From the NCBI GenBank assembly GCA_959347315.1, contig OY365819.1:23330589-23394588 (forward strand): 64,000 nucleotides of DNA, given 5' to 3'. Below the pieces are notes generated by a model. The model was not told the origin of the DNA. It searched no databases and saw nothing but the letters and a program-made list of their open reading frames with translations. Shown in pieces: positions 1-11,850 of this stretch. Position 1 is the stretch's first letter. Every line of letters begins with the position of its first letter. The position numbers and the translations under genes were made by a program. Origin of the DNA: Bimastos eiseni. Lineage: Eukaryota; Annelida; Clitellata; Crassiclitellata; Lumbricidae.

Positions 1-1015
1 TAGGAAAATTAGTCCTAAGGATAATCTAAGTTTGCTCATTAATGATATTCCTATAAATCAGGTAGAGTCCACTTAGTTTCTTGGGGTCTATGTTGACCAG
101 CATTTAACCTGGAAAGATCACATTAACCACATTTTTCAAAAATCGCAAAGAACGTTGGCATCTTGGCCAGAACTTCACATGTACTCTCTAAGTCAATTAG
201 AATTAAATTGTATTATTTCCTTGTCTACCCATACTTGACCTTTTGCAATATGATATGGGCATCCACATATGAATCTAGACTCAGAAAACTAGTGTTACTA
301 CAAGAGAGAGCGGTAAGAATAATAGGTGCTCGTAGTTGCACTCATACGGGGGCATACTACAAGGAGTACAAGCTATTGAAAATTAGTCAAATTACGGTCC
401 TCCAAATGTCTGAGTTCATATACCGATAATAACACGGCTTACTCCCTGCTATCTTTAGAGGATATTTTTCCACTGGACTTGACACCCACACCCACAATAC
501 TAGAAATATAACAGCTTATCGCCCCATAAAAGCTAGAACCAATGCACGCAGGTATACTAAAAAATTTTATGGACCCTCATCATCGAATAACATCCCATTG
601 GATATTCGTCTGTCATATAATATTATAGCTTTCAAAAATAAGTTACGAGCCTTCCTCATCAATTTATTAATGCACTAAATCATTAAATACAGTAAATCCT
701 AAATAATTACTAATCACTACTATACATTAAACTATATGTTGTATATAAGGGTGCATACGACTACATTTAATTAAGCTTTGTTCATTTTTTTCATTTGGTG
801 TTTTGTTGCGTTTTAGGATTAATTTGCATTAAAGATAAATTGCCATTTATTCGTGTGATATAGTTGCTACAAGGGGTTTCCTATTTAGCAGGATTTGCAT
901 CTCTTATGGGGCTCCCATTGTAGCCAATGTAAATTTGCTTGTGCATATTGTGAGATGTACTCTATTTTGTTGTTGGTTACAATAAAACACTTTTTGATTT
1001 GATTTTTGATTTTGA
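1..1015 (+). mobile_element. CR1-like LINE, 3' fragment (RT C-terminus plus 3' UTR)
   Basis: Reading frames over about 1-680 resemble the C-terminal part of a CR1/jockey-type reverse transcriptase. A block reading FLGVYVDQHLTWKDHI lies near 77-125. YPYLTFCNMIWAS and LQERAVRIIGA follow at about 215-345. A terminal block with ARTNAR and NNIPLDIR lies near 535-615 and stops near 677. Frames shift between blocks, so this is a pseudogene. The remainder is A+T-rich 3' UTR ending near 1010 in a TTTGAT-type repeat tail, usual for CR1-like elements. The 5' part lies outside the window or was never copied. The family is inferred from motif spacing only; L2 or Crack clades are alternatives. Confidence 0.75.
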
Positions 1016-1239
1016 AGAAGAAATTACAAGTTCATTTCCTTAATGCGGTTGTTTAAAGCTGTTATATGATTTTACGCCTGAACTATTGCTTATTTTGTTG
1101 CGTGCTATTTTGCATTCGTTGTATCGTGGACAACCATGTTATTGAAGAGACTTTAGGCCTAATGATGAATTGTGGACACCATAGCGATGGTCGATAAACT
1201 GATCTAAAATAATTTGCGGTAGTATGTGCAAACTAACGG

Positions 1240-2660
1240 CTATTATAATCGGTAGTCGCATGTGACGCTTTGCTCAGTGTTTTGGCGCAGATCTCTGATA
1301 TAATATATGTTACGGTAATCTACCACTTTGGCAACGTCCAATAAAACTGAGTCGCGGGAACCAGCTTGTTCACAGGCGCTAATCAAAACAAAATCGATAG
1401 ACAGAGGTTCAAAACCCAAAGAGTCAGGCAGTCTGACGGTGCTAGGACAATTCGGTGCAGACAATTCGGCGACGGGTGAGGTTACTACATAATTAGCAAA
1501 CGCGCAAAGGAGGTGATTCGGTCTCTATGTTGAATAAGTTTTTAGCAAGATGATTATTAGAAAACACGCAATTCGGCACAATTGTGCTGACTAAACGAGT
1601 GACTCACCACGTAGAAACCGTAGTTAAGCGTATTTAGTTATTTCATAGTTCATATACTGTACGTATTTTAGCGCATTTATGCACGTCATGCACGCTATGC
1701 ATTTTCAAATGAATTTTTCGTGTTTAAATGCAAGCTAGATGTGATGTAAATACATCTGTTTAAATGCAAATTGGACTGATCAAACGATTCGTGCTTTAGT
1801 AGACGCTGGATTTAATAAAAAAAGAATCATACCTAAGTAGAAGTTGGATGCGATTAAAATAAATCTGTTGAAAAGAAAGCTGGATTGATGAAAAGATTCA
1901 CGGTGCCGATCGATATCGAACTGTCTGTCGCCAAGTTATCCCGTCGTCGAATTTTCTGCACCGAACTGTCCGGTGCCGAATTGTTCGTCCACAGACGGCT
2001 CCAGGTGGATGGTGTTTGGAGTTGAAATAGCGAGGAAGCGGTACGTGACGTTCTGGCGCATGACGTTCTGGCGCATGACGTTCTGGCGCATGACGTTCTG
2101 GCGCATGACGTTCTGGCGCATGACGTTCTGGCGCAGCGTCGTTTTGGAGCAGCGTCGTTTTGGCGCAGATCTCTGATACAATAATATTGCATATTATGTA
2201 TTATATAAATGTATTATATGGCAATCTACACTTTAGTGTCGTAAATTATTCTACAAGGCAAGTCACAAAAGTCATGATAATAATTATGCTAAACTTGGAA
2301 CTGGAATGATGAAAAGAATCATGCTTTAATTAAAGCCGGATTGATGAAAATAATCATGCTTAAATGAAAGCTGAATTGATGAAAAATAATGCCGTTTAAC
2401 TGGAAGCGAGATTGATAAAAAGATTGTGACTAAAAGGTTTCACGACGAGTAAGAATTCTCATATCCTTCCCGCTTCTACATGTATGTAAGCATAATTCTT
2501 TTCATCATTCCAGTTCCCAGTTTAGCATTATTATTATCATTGATCTTGCTTCGTGTTACATTATATATTGTATGAGATATATGCGCCAAAACGGTCGCGC
2601 CAAAGCGTCCTGCTCCGCGAGGAAGGGAGGGCGAAGAGTCCAATTCAGAATAGGATTTGT
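1240..2660. mobile_element. Foldback-like element 1 (inverted arms built of tandem subrepeats)
   Basis: The left part carries forward copies of a ~37-bp unit containing GGATTGATGAAAAGAATCAT, at about 1880-1905 and 2290-2440. The right part (about 2485-2535) carries the same unit reversed, as TTCATCATTCCAG. Outer sequences also mirror each other: TTTTGGCGCAGATCTCTGAT at about 1279 and 2158, against ATGCGCCAAAACGG near 2582. Six exact 15-bp repeats lie in the left arm. Long inverted arms made of short tandem repeats are the organisation known from Drosophila FB and sea urchin TU foldback elements. No transposase is visible. Boundaries are approximate because no TSD was found. Confidence 0.6.
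2046..2135. repeat. 15-bp minisatellite, six exact units
   Basis: TGACGTTCTGGCGCA occurs six times in perfect tandem, followed by two degenerate units of the form GCGTCGTTTTGGAGCA. It lies inside the left arm of the foldback-like element. The open frames through it on both strands are translations of the repeat and should not be read as genes. Confidence 0.95.
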
Positions 2661-2869
2661 GAAAAGCAGTGTCTTCAGTTTCGAATGTAAAACCTGTGGT
2701 GAGATAGCAAGAGGTGAGTTCGTAAGAATTAGTTGATATTTCGTCGTCTGAGCATTATCTTGGCGAATATCCACTTATTTCCGAAAATGTGTTTGGAGTT
2801 GATTTGTAGCAGGCAATATGTTATCTATGTTAAGTGTCAATAACTAAGAGATATGACATGTAAGCAGCA
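2661..2869. other. Spacer
   Basis: No gene, repeat boundary or RNA is recognised between the foldback-like element and the 5' leader of the next LINE. Confidence 0.4.
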
Positions 2870-3243
2870 CACGGCGCAGTCTAGTACTGCATTTCTATTC
2901 GTTCTTTTTCTCTTTCATGAACAGCACTGTTGTTTGCTTGTCGTGCTAAAACCGTGTTAAAACTGTTTTTCTGATTGCATTTGTGTTATAAGTTCTTTAT
3001 TTACGTAGCTAGAGGTTCCTTACATCTTCACTATTCTATTACTTTACTTGTAGAATTTGTGATAAATTTTTGCCCAATTGCTTTGAGTTTGCATTTTGCG
3101 TTTGCATTTGGGATTGTTCGTTTTCTGACTCCGTGAACTAAAGGTTCCTAGTTTCACTTTTCTGTTCTGCCACTTGGATATTCCGTGTTACATAATGTGA
3201 ATAACTAATGATTGCCAATGGATAAATTGAATGTACAAGTAGC

Positions 3244-4057
3244 ATGATGGCCTATTCCACTGACAACACTGTCTATAGGAGTGGGCTAATGTCTAATGCG
3301 CTGGAGGGAAATGAATCAGACATTGACCTTGCGATTATGTTAATGACTTGGACTACTCTAATGACGAAGTTAACGATCGTTTATTATTGAACTCTGCTGA
3401 GCTTGACCCAGACTACAACTTTCTAAATGACTTCATTCCCTCTTGTATGTACATTGACCCTCCTTCTGTCGATCATGTGGCCCTACCTCAAAACACCCTC
3501 TCTATATTGCACTTGAACTGTCGCAGCATGGCGGGAAAAGTGCACGAAATTACGGAACTCCTATCTCAAATTCCGGTGACGGTGCTTGCTCTGACGGAGA
3601 CCTGGCTGGGGACGATCAGGACCATTTAGTGTCTATCTCAGGATATCACTTTATCCATACACCACGGAGGACGGGTGTAGGCGGAGGGGTTGGTCTTCTT
3701 ATAAGACAGGATATTAACTATGAAATTATTGTCGATACGTCCCTTGACCAACCCGACCCCACATTTGAAAGGCAATCTATAAGGATATCTCAGGGTAAAA
3801 GGTCTTTAATAATAGGAACTATATATAGACCACCGGGGCATGATGTACAAAATTTTATACCCGAACTTGAGGCATACCTATCTGCAATTCTCAATAAAGC
3901 CAAGCACTATATTTTAATGGGCGACTTCAATATTGATTTGTTAAAATTTAAAGCCCATAAGCCAACCGAAGAATTTCTCAATTACTTGCTCTCTCACCCC
4001 CGCCTACCCTTATTACTCGCCTACTCGCATAACTACATCTACAGCCTCACTTATTGA
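3244..4057 (+). pseudogene. LINE ORF2 N-terminus: APE-type endonuclease, frameshifted
   Basis: From ATG 3244 the frame begins MMAYSTDNTVYRSG. Frameshifts near 3340 and 3630 separate three readable blocks. LNCRSMAGKVHEITELL and VLALTETWL (about 3513-3610) are the first APE motifs, in which the target-nicking endonuclease places a conserved Asn and Glu. GTIYRPPGHD at about 3817-3845 and MGDFNIDLL at about 3918-3945 are the YRPP and GDFN motifs. The block ends at 4057 and the frame is then lost. In life the domain would nick target DNA for target-primed reverse transcription. The fold is inferred from motif order, not from alignment. Confidence 0.75.
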
Positions 4058-4646
4058 TAACTTATTTACCAATGCCTGGTCTAACTTCTCTGAGTCAAAA
4101 ATACTAATATCTGACATCTCCGACCACCTCCCAGTCCTGGCATGCTTTAGCACCACTCCTTCGATAAAGGTCGTTACTGGCCGCCAGAAGAGAAATTTCA
4201 GTCATGCTGCTACAACTGCCTTTTAAGATATTCTGTCTCAACTTGAGTGGAACTCGACTAAGGAAGCTTGTGCGAAAGAAGATGCGAATGAGGCATATAA
4301 TCTCTTTGCAAATGACTATAAGAGAGCTTATACTGATGCATTTTATTACTGCACCAAGCCCACCAGTAAGCATAAAATAATACGTAAACCCTACTCAAGG
4401 CCTGTAAAACCAAATCAAAACTGCAACTCAAATGGATTCGGTTCCCAACATCACTAAATGAACTTAATTATAAAAACTATAGAAATAAACTAAAGAAACT
4501 TAAGACGGCAGCAGAGAGAAGCTATCTGCAAACTGAGTTGACGAAATATAGCAATAACCTAAAGATGACTTGAAGGATCGTGCGAGACCTGATAAATAAC
4601 GTCCCCTATTGACAGCTACATAAAAGAACTAAACATACGAGACAAG

Positions 4647-5560
4647 TTGTTGGATAACCCTCAAGAGATTGGAACTGAGCTTAATAACTATTTTCCTGCT
4701 ACTTTAGCAATAAACCTTCCACCCTCCACCCTTCAACCGCTTAGTTACTTAAAGAACCCCAACTGTTCGTCCTTTGGGCTTACTGAAATATCAGTTGAAG
4801 AAATATTAGCGACTGGAAATTCACTTAAACCATCGCGATCGGCAGGCATCGATGATATTGATCCGTCCATCATGATAATTAGCTTACCTCATACAGCTAC
4901 TCCGTTGATGAAAATTATGAATTGCTCTTTTGATAGCGGAATTTTTCCAGCTGCTTTAAAGGATGCCAAGGTTGTCCCATTTTAAAGAAGGGGCTTAGAA
5001 ATTCTCCTGCAAATTATAGACCTATTTCCGTTTTACCGGCGTTTTCTAAAATATTTGAAAAGGCGATGCACATCCGTTTGACAAATTTCATCGATAAGCA
5101 TCAAATTCTCTTTCACTCCTAACACGCATTCCAGTCTAATCACTCTACATATACGCCTCCACTTTCCATGCAGGATCTGCTCACTGAAGCTATGGATAAG
5201 AATGAGTATGCGATAGGTATCTTCCTAGATCTTGCAAAGGCTTTTGTTACTATAGATCATAGTATCCTATCACTGAAACTTAACCAATATGGAATTTGTG
5301 GCTCCCAACTTAACTGGATTAAAAGTTACTTAAATAATAGAAGCCAACTGGTCTACTGCAATCATATCTACTCTCCTCTAAACCCTATTCGATATGGTAC
5401 GTGTGCCACAAGGATCCGTACTACGTCCCCTGTTATTCATTTTATACATTAATTACCTTCCAAATGTATCACCTAATATTTCCCTTATTCTCTTTGTAGA
5501 CGACATTTGTTGGCCTCTCACAGATCTCTCCACACTCTTATTAATACATTTAATGTAGGA
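4647..5560 (+). pseudogene. LINE reverse transcriptase domain, frameshifted
   Basis: SAGIDDIDPSIM at about 4841-4876 matches the finger region of LINE RTs. IFLDLAKAFVTIDHSIL (about 5218-5270) is motif A; the usual AFDTVDH has become AFVTIDH. In another frame, VPQGSVLRPLLFILY at about 5402-5446 is motif B with Gly-to-Arg at the usual LGPLLF. FVDDI near 5498-5512 is motif C, keeping both catalytic Asp residues. Frame changes between motifs rule out a functional enzyme. Confidence 0.8.
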
Positions 5561-5689
5561 TTGGACTTGATCACTGAATGGCTTTGTGCTAATAGCTAAT
5601 GTGCTGATGTGTTAATGTCCTTAATATCGCAAAAACAAACTTCATGCCCTTTCGTTCTCATAAGAAAGCCTTACCCGAAAATTTGCAGC

Positions 5690-6116
5690 CAATCAAACTA
5701 ATGAATTCGCCAATTACCCAGGTCACCTCGTGCTTGTTCCTAGGAGTCATAGTTGATCAGCACTTACCTCGCCTACTGTACTATAATCTGGGCCTCGGCA
5801 TGCACATCCAATCTCAATAAATTATCCATCATGCAGAAAAAAGCTATAAGATTTATGGCCGGGTTGCCATTTAATACTCACACTAGCGAAGTATTTAAAA
5901 CGAATAGGCTTCTATCAATTATCCAGATATAAAAATTGCAAATAGTCATTTTTATGTTTCGAATTAGTCGAAAAAATTACCTGATATATTTAATCTGAAC
6001 ATCATTTTCATTTTCGCTTTTGTTATAACATGAGCTCCATACACCGCGCCATAAGAAGTCACGTCTTAGTGGTTCCTTATGCCAGAACTAATGCTAGATA
6101 ATTATCTATTAAATAC
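5690..6116 (+). pseudogene. LINE RT C-terminal region, left of an insertion
   Basis: SCLFLGVIVDQHL near 5730-5770, an ~LLYYNLGLGM segment, and SSIHRAIRSH with VVPYARTNAR near 6030-6095 follow the order seen at the end of CR1-like ORF2. The frame reads SIKY at the last codons before position 6117. The matching continuation, IKCQGARIWNAIP, starts at about 7189, directly after the inserted element. This shows the two halves were once contiguous. Confidence 0.75.
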
Positions 6117-7187
6117 AGAGCCCCTAAAGGGACATGACAGAAGAATATTTTAACTCTTGCGCACGAAATATAAACTCGTTCCCATGATTTACTAAGTCGT
6201 GGGAACGAGTTAATAACTCGTGCGCACGACTTATTAATTCGTTCCCTCGACTTAATAAGTCGTGCGCACGACTTATTTGACCAATAGCAGGCCGATTTTT
6301 ATGTGACGTAAGCAAACTTCTATTTCGAGGATATAATGGCGACGCTGCAACAATTGGCAACGAAGTTGTTTGAAATGGGACAACGGCGATTTGTCGTTTT
6401 AGCGCCCCAAATTCCAACAACTCATATGATAAATCGCGGGGATAACTTTATCTGATATTGTCAGCATTTTATCTGTCAATCTGAACATCATTTTCATTTT
6501 CGCTTTTATATTCGCCTGCAGAGTGATATCCCCAGTCTGGCACACGCTCAGCGTACAAACGGCATCACAAATAACATTGTACCTTTAAATGCCTTCCTTA
6601 TAGGTCAAAGCCTTTCACACCACATATTATATACCCGTAGTAGTAGTAATCGTAATCTCCAGACTTCTAAAGCACCACTTGAAAACTATGCGCAGGGCAC
6701 CAGCTTATTCACGAGCGCTGCGTCAAATCGAATGGGTTGTCCAAATGAAAGTCCGTGGGAGGTCAGAATTCGGATTCCAGAAGGTCAGCAGGGAGGCAGA
6801 GTAGCTGTTAAGGAGGGCATCGCTTTCGTCGAGGAGTGACAGATAGCATGCCAAGTAATGAGTCTGGGTAAGAGTTCTTGAAAAGGTGGGATTTAAGTTT
6901 AGAATGGAACGCCCGAATCACTCTATCTTAGAAATTGTTTCGTTTATAGAACTATGTGTTTCCCCATAAATACCAAAATAGAAGTTTGTTTACGTCACAT
7001 AAAAATCGGCCTGCTATCGGTCAAATAAGTCGTGCGCACGACTTAGTAAGTCGTGGGAACGAGTTTTTATCTCGTGCGCACGACTTAGTATGTCGAAGGA
7101 ACGAGTTAATTACTCGTGCGCTCGAGTTTATATCTCGTGCGCACGAGATAAAATATTCTGCTTTCATGTCCCTTCAGGGGCTCCGTA
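6117..7187. mobile_element. 1.07-kb DNA element with ~210-bp terminal inverted repeats
   Basis: Left arm 6117-6325 and right arm 6976-7187 are reverse complements with few mismatches. The ends read AGAGCCCCTAAAGGGACATG on the left and, inverted, GGAGCCCCTGAAGGGACATG on the right. The arms contain several perfect palindromes such as AAGTCGTGCGCACGACTT. A near-identical 9-bp flank, ATTAAATAC at 6108-6116 and ATTAAATGC at 7188-7196, is a probable TSD, and the host LINE frame is interrupted exactly here. No transposase is encoded, so it is non-autonomous. The 8-9 bp duplication would fit hAT- or MULE-like mobilisation, but the superfamily is unresolved. Confidence 0.85.
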
Positions 7188-7410
7188 ATTAAATGCCAAG
7201 GTGCCAGAATTTGGAATGCTATTCCAGCCACCATTTACTTGTCATGCAGCATTAAATCCTTTAGAACCAAAATGATTTCCCATATTGTTGACCAAAATAA
7301 GGACAATTGAAGGGCTGGGATTAGGGAGTGATGGGGTGTGGGTCAAATAAACATACCAATCAATCTTTGGACTGATTAAGTGATAAAATAAAGAAATTAA
7401 TGTATTGATT

Positions 7411-7989
7411 CAATCTTGGCTCGTGTACTGAGCAACCCTGGGACTCTGGAAAATTGTTTTCTACTTGGCTACATAAATGCATTTTTCTCTAGATAACATG
7501 CATCATCTAATTCTTTGTTGCATTTATTGTCGTACAGTGCAACCCTCGTTAATAGATAATGATTCCACAGCGATTCCCTTCCCTGTCCGGCCACTGTCAG
7601 GCATGATTAGTCAGCGACAGAGGCCACCTATCCGGAGCGACTCACGGGACATTAGCTGGCGAATACGGCAACATTCCGGCGGTCATTAACGACCACCCGC
7701 CTGCGAGCTCATTTAATTGAGCATCATATCATTAGTCAACCAGATGTCGGCGAAATTGATATCAGAGCGACATAGGCCTATACAGCTGGGGACGCGTGAG
7801 ACCTTACTCACATACGCAGTTCATGTATACGCCTTGACACCATAAAATTGATTCCTTATGAAGTTTTGAAAGATTCTGCGGTAAAAAATAGTAATAGACA
7901 ATTTTTGTTGTTGCTGCATCAAACAATTCGAGCTATATCTGATGAAAAATGTATGAAATATGTGATAATCAGGCCCGTGACCAGAGGAA
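7411..7989. other. Unassigned sequence
   Basis: No homology, RNA or tandem repeat is recognised. Short open frames occur (about 7477-7689 and 7848-8033), without recognisable motifs. Confidence 0.4.
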
Positions 7990-8680
7990 AAATCAAGACG
8001 AGGCAGAGCTTCTTCGTCTTCCTCCTCCTCTAACCTCCTCCTGATTTCATTCTTCTTCTCCTAACTGTTCTCTTCACTCCCTTCATCCTCCTCCTCCTCT
8101 ACCCCATCCTGATTTCATCGTCCTCCTCTATCCTCCTTCTGGTTTCATCTGCCTCCTCTCTTCTCTTCCTGGTTTCAGCTTTCCATTCTTCCTCCCCACT
8201 CTCTTCTGCCTCGTTCTTCTCTCTCTTTCTCCGGTTTTTATCTTCCTCCTCTCTCCTCCTCCTGGTTTCATCCTTCCATTCTTCCTCCTCACTCTCTTCA
8301 TCCTCCTCCTCTCCTAGCCTCCTGATTTCATCGTCCTCTTACACTTCATTCTTCTCCTTTCTTCCCAGCTTCCTCCCTCCATCCTCATCTCCTGACCCCA
8401 TCATCACCATCGTCATACTCACTTCCATTCCTGCATCCTTGCTCCTAATATTTCTCGTCTTCCTCATCCTCCTCTACCTTTCTATTCCTCTTTTCTTCCT
8501 CTTCTTCCTCTTCACTCTCTTACTCCTCCTCTCTACCCTCCCCCGGTTTAAACGTTCTCCTCTCTCCTGCTTTCATCTTCCTCTTCACCCTCTTAACCTT
8601 CCTCACGCTCTCTCCGCTTCCATCCTCCTCTTCTTTCTCCTCATTATCTTGATTATCTTTTTCTTCTCTCACTGAGTATG
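7990..8680. repeat. ~690-bp pyrimidine tract (CTCCT-rich) on the + strand
   Basis: The + strand is almost entirely C and T. Imperfect longer repeats combine CTCCTCCTC blocks with GGTTTCATC or GATTTCATC every ~50-70 bp, so it is a degenerate minisatellite on a simple-sequence background. Long homopyrimidine tracts can adopt triplex (H-DNA) structures. The leucine/serine-rich open frames across it are artefacts. Confidence 0.9.
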
Positions 8681-9636
8681 TCTTTCGCTGTAAGCTGAAA
8701 ACCTACCACTTTTTTTCTGCCTATGGCTCTTAGCACTGACATTGTATGCTTCTGATCGTTTTCCCCTCTCTCCTCCTTCTCCAGATTTCATATACTTATA
8801 TTATTATTAATATTATTGTTATTATTATTGTCACGCACGACACTCTGGACGATGGCGCTATATAAAAGTCATCGACCGACAGCAGAGGCGTAGGAGGACT
8901 ACGGGTGAAGTTGTCTACCTGAAACATGAGATGGGAGACATCAATGGGTTTCGCCGGAGGCAGACGACCTCAATACAGACGGCGAGAATTATGCAAAGAT
9001 CATCGGGGTGTCAAACATCGAAACCAGACACCGCGAGGCAGATGTTAGATCCGACTGCCCCTTCATCTCTACGACCCACAGACAAGTTCATGAATCAGTT
9101 GAAGATTTGGTCTGGACCGGCTGGTTGACACGGATCATGAATAAGGGACAATTCCGATACGAATAGCGTAACCCACTAGGCGGTATAACGATAATAATGA
9201 AATTCGATCCCTGGGACTTGGTGCCCGTCTATGACACTGGCATGGCCCAGCCATAGCAGACGCTAGTCAAACAGTAACTGTACGCCTCTAGAAACTGACG
9301 TTACGCTGGGGACACCAAGACCCGACCAATCAGGGTTTAGTAATGGTTCCTGCAGATGACCTGTCGTCCAATAGAGATACGAGTTTTGCGTTTGGGATGG
9401 CGAAGGAAATCGCCTCTAGAAGGATTCATATAGCATAGCAAGCAAGGGCACAGGGACTCGTTTTCGGAACTGGGGAGACTTTAGGTCGTTCTGACGAAAA
9501 GAGTAATCAACGTAGTTGGGAACCCCGTCTCCAACGTAAACCAGGGAAACATTTCAAAAGGACCCAATAACTCCAGTAAGTGTAGAGTGTATGAGTGGTG
9601 GGTAGAAAATTAATTAAATATACATATTAAAACCAT
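8681..9636. other. Unassigned sequence with a short LINE 3'-end-like piece
   Basis: GGCGCTATATAAAAG near 8853 resembles the 3' terminus of L2-like LINEs elsewhere in the window. The rest has no recognised coding motif, RNA or tandem repeat. Confidence 0.4.
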
Positions 9637-9692
9637 CGAATTCGAGGCGAGCGTGCCAAAGCTGGGCGGCTGCGCATCGCTGGCGCTCGTTC
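9637..9692 (+). pseudogene. H3: Relic of histone H3 3' end (array copy 0)
   Basis: These 56 bp match the last codons and first 3'-flank bases of the H3 pseudogenes at 11022-11075, including the codons for RGERA. The TAA stop has become AAA. The match ends just before the motif that opens histone unit copy 1, so this is the remaining tail of a preceding unit. Confidence 0.8.
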
Positions 9693-9855
9693 TATACGGA
9701 TAGATACATTCATTCATTCATCTATCTATGTAGCGCCTTTCATCGACTTCACATCTCAAATCATCATCTTCTCCTCCTCCTCCTCCTCGTCCAAACTGTC
9801 ACAGTTACTGCGCTCAAGCGCTCGACAGACACGCATTCACCCTATCCATATACAC

Positions 9856-10036
<181 letters not shown>

Positions 10037-10459
10037 CAGCCACCCACAGATAATACTAAATAATATTCATAATAATTCCAATAACAACAATAATAATCAT
10101 AATCACCACCACCCTTACACGCATCATCGCCTACAACATTCTGCTTCCTCTCCTCACCAGACCACCACTCCACGTCCTCCCCACGCCACGCATTCAACAC
10201 GCAATCACAATCAAACACTTGGTCTTCTTTACCTTTAGCGGTCCAAATCCCCACCCGAACACAAAAATCACGTGCTTCACATCATTTGGGACGCTCAAAG
10301 TAAACAGACCCGCTATTTCCACACTCGAAACTCACTCTTTTCACCTCATACCTACCTACTAAAGGCTAGGGGAGGGTTTGGTTGTTTTGGTTTTGGGTGG
10401 GCCGTCCAACCATCATCTTATCGACGTCAACAACTCGTATTTCTCTTCCACCATCTGGT

Positions 10460-10475
10460 GGCTCTGAAAAGAGCC
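10460..10475 (-). promoter_or_regulatory. Histone mRNA 3' stem-loop (H2A side, copy 1)
   Basis: On the minus strand it reads GGCTCTTTTCAGAGCC, the canonical 6-bp stem and 4-nt loop of replication-dependent histone mRNAs. It lies 42 nt downstream of the H2A stop. A purine-rich GGAAGAGAAA follows, reminiscent of the histone downstream element that pairs with U7 RNA. Confidence 0.95.
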
Positions 10476-10516
10476 GTTTCCTCGCAGACAGAGCTGTCTG
10501 GCAGCGCAGCAGTTCT

Positions 10517-11045
<529 letters not shown>

Positions 11046-11101
11046 GCTGGGCGTCTGCGCATCGCTGGCGTTCGTTCGTTTGGACGTAACGCAGAAGAAA
11101 C

Positions 11102-11117
11102 GACTATTTTCAGAGCC
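11102..11117 (+). promoter_or_regulatory. Histone 3' stem-loop (H3 side, copy 1), degenerate
   Basis: Reads GACTATTTTCAGAGCC. Two bases of the 5' stem differ from copies 2 and 3 (GGCTCTTTTCAGAGCC), breaking two stem pairs. Confidence 0.85.
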
Positions 11118-11797
11118 ACAAAATCTTAACTTAGGAAATCGACAACGACAAACACGCTAATTATCATCATCATCATCATCATCACCGCAACCTACACCTG
11201 TGTCTAAACCAGTCCAAACAAAGCAACACGCACGCCACGTCCTACTTCTCTTATCCAAAACCAGTCTGTCTGTCTCGGCTCGGCTGCATTTCTTCTTTCT
11301 CTTCTATAACGACGACGACGGACGGCGATGATAATAAGTTTAATTATATTGCACATTATTATTATAATTATAATAGCTATAGCAATGATAGTGACATAAT
11401 GACAATGACGATTATCGTCATGTTGACGAGCCGAGTATGAAAATAGGCAACAAGTGACGACCTACTTGTCTTTACTTCATTTGCTAAAATTTGGAAAAAT
11501 TGCCCCAGCGGGTCACTTTAAAACGGACCCCCGCATGCGATCGGCGTGTTCGACAGCATCGCATTACTGTCTAACACTACCTGTCAAGCTTCTGCTGCCT
11601 TGTAACGACATAGTAGTAGACCTACCTAGGCTGTTTTATTTTTTTTCATTTCTCCCTCACTGGGGGGGGGAGGTACGAAAACCAGGGTAGCGGATCAGGA
11701 ATTATCTGACCACCAGCCTAGGCCGAGAGCCCAGAGGGCATCACGCAGCCTGGTTAAGGTACATGTCGGGGTATTAAGCCGACAAGTAAGCAAACGC

Positions 11798-11828
11798 TTT
11801 GATCTTGGCCAAAAGGCCGAGAAGCGAT
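11798..11828 (-). ncRNA. U2 snRNA 5'-end-like segment, copy 1
   Basis: The minus strand from 11828 reads ATCGCTTCTCGGCCTTTTGG and then CCAAGATCAAAG, matching about the first 30 nt of U2 snRNA with two differences. Homology to U2 stops there: the branch-site-pairing sequence and Sm site are not seen. Downstream on the same strand is a hairpin (TACTTGTCGG pairing near-perfectly with CCGACATGTA, 11760-11788). It could be a truncated U2 pseudogene, the head of a U2-derived SINE, or a distinct small RNA gene. Confidence 0.55.
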
Positions 11829-11850
11829 AACGACGTATTATACAGCGTGT

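Larger units (their letters stand above)
2870..7410 (+). mobile_element. Near-complete decayed CR1-like LINE, interrupted by a DNA element
   Basis: A 5' leader (about 2870-3243) precedes an ATG at 3244. Endonuclease motifs follow at 3510-3990, RT motifs at 4650-5510 and the RT C-terminus at 5690-6116. The final coding block resumes at 7188 after the insertion at 6117-7187 and reads GARIWNAIPATIYL before a stop near 7308. A short 3' UTR ends in A+T-rich tail sequence near 7400. Several frameshifts and stops split the frame, so the copy is dead. The layout (EN then RT on one strand, no LTRs) is that of CR1/L2-superclade LINEs. Confidence 0.8.

Noticed and set aside
1854..2192. Cys/Ala/Arg-repeat protein from the 15-bp array, or a CRISPR-like array.
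   Set aside because: The units are directly adjacent without spacers, so it is a minisatellite. Open frames occur on both strands only because 15 is a multiple of three.
8439..8675. Leucine-rich membrane-protein-like open frame.
   Set aside because: It arises from the CTCCT pyrimidine tract.
11640..11830. A spliced-leader RNA gene in the U2-like segment.
   Set aside because: No convincing donor-plus-Sm-site arrangement is visible, and the 5' end matches U2, not a leader.
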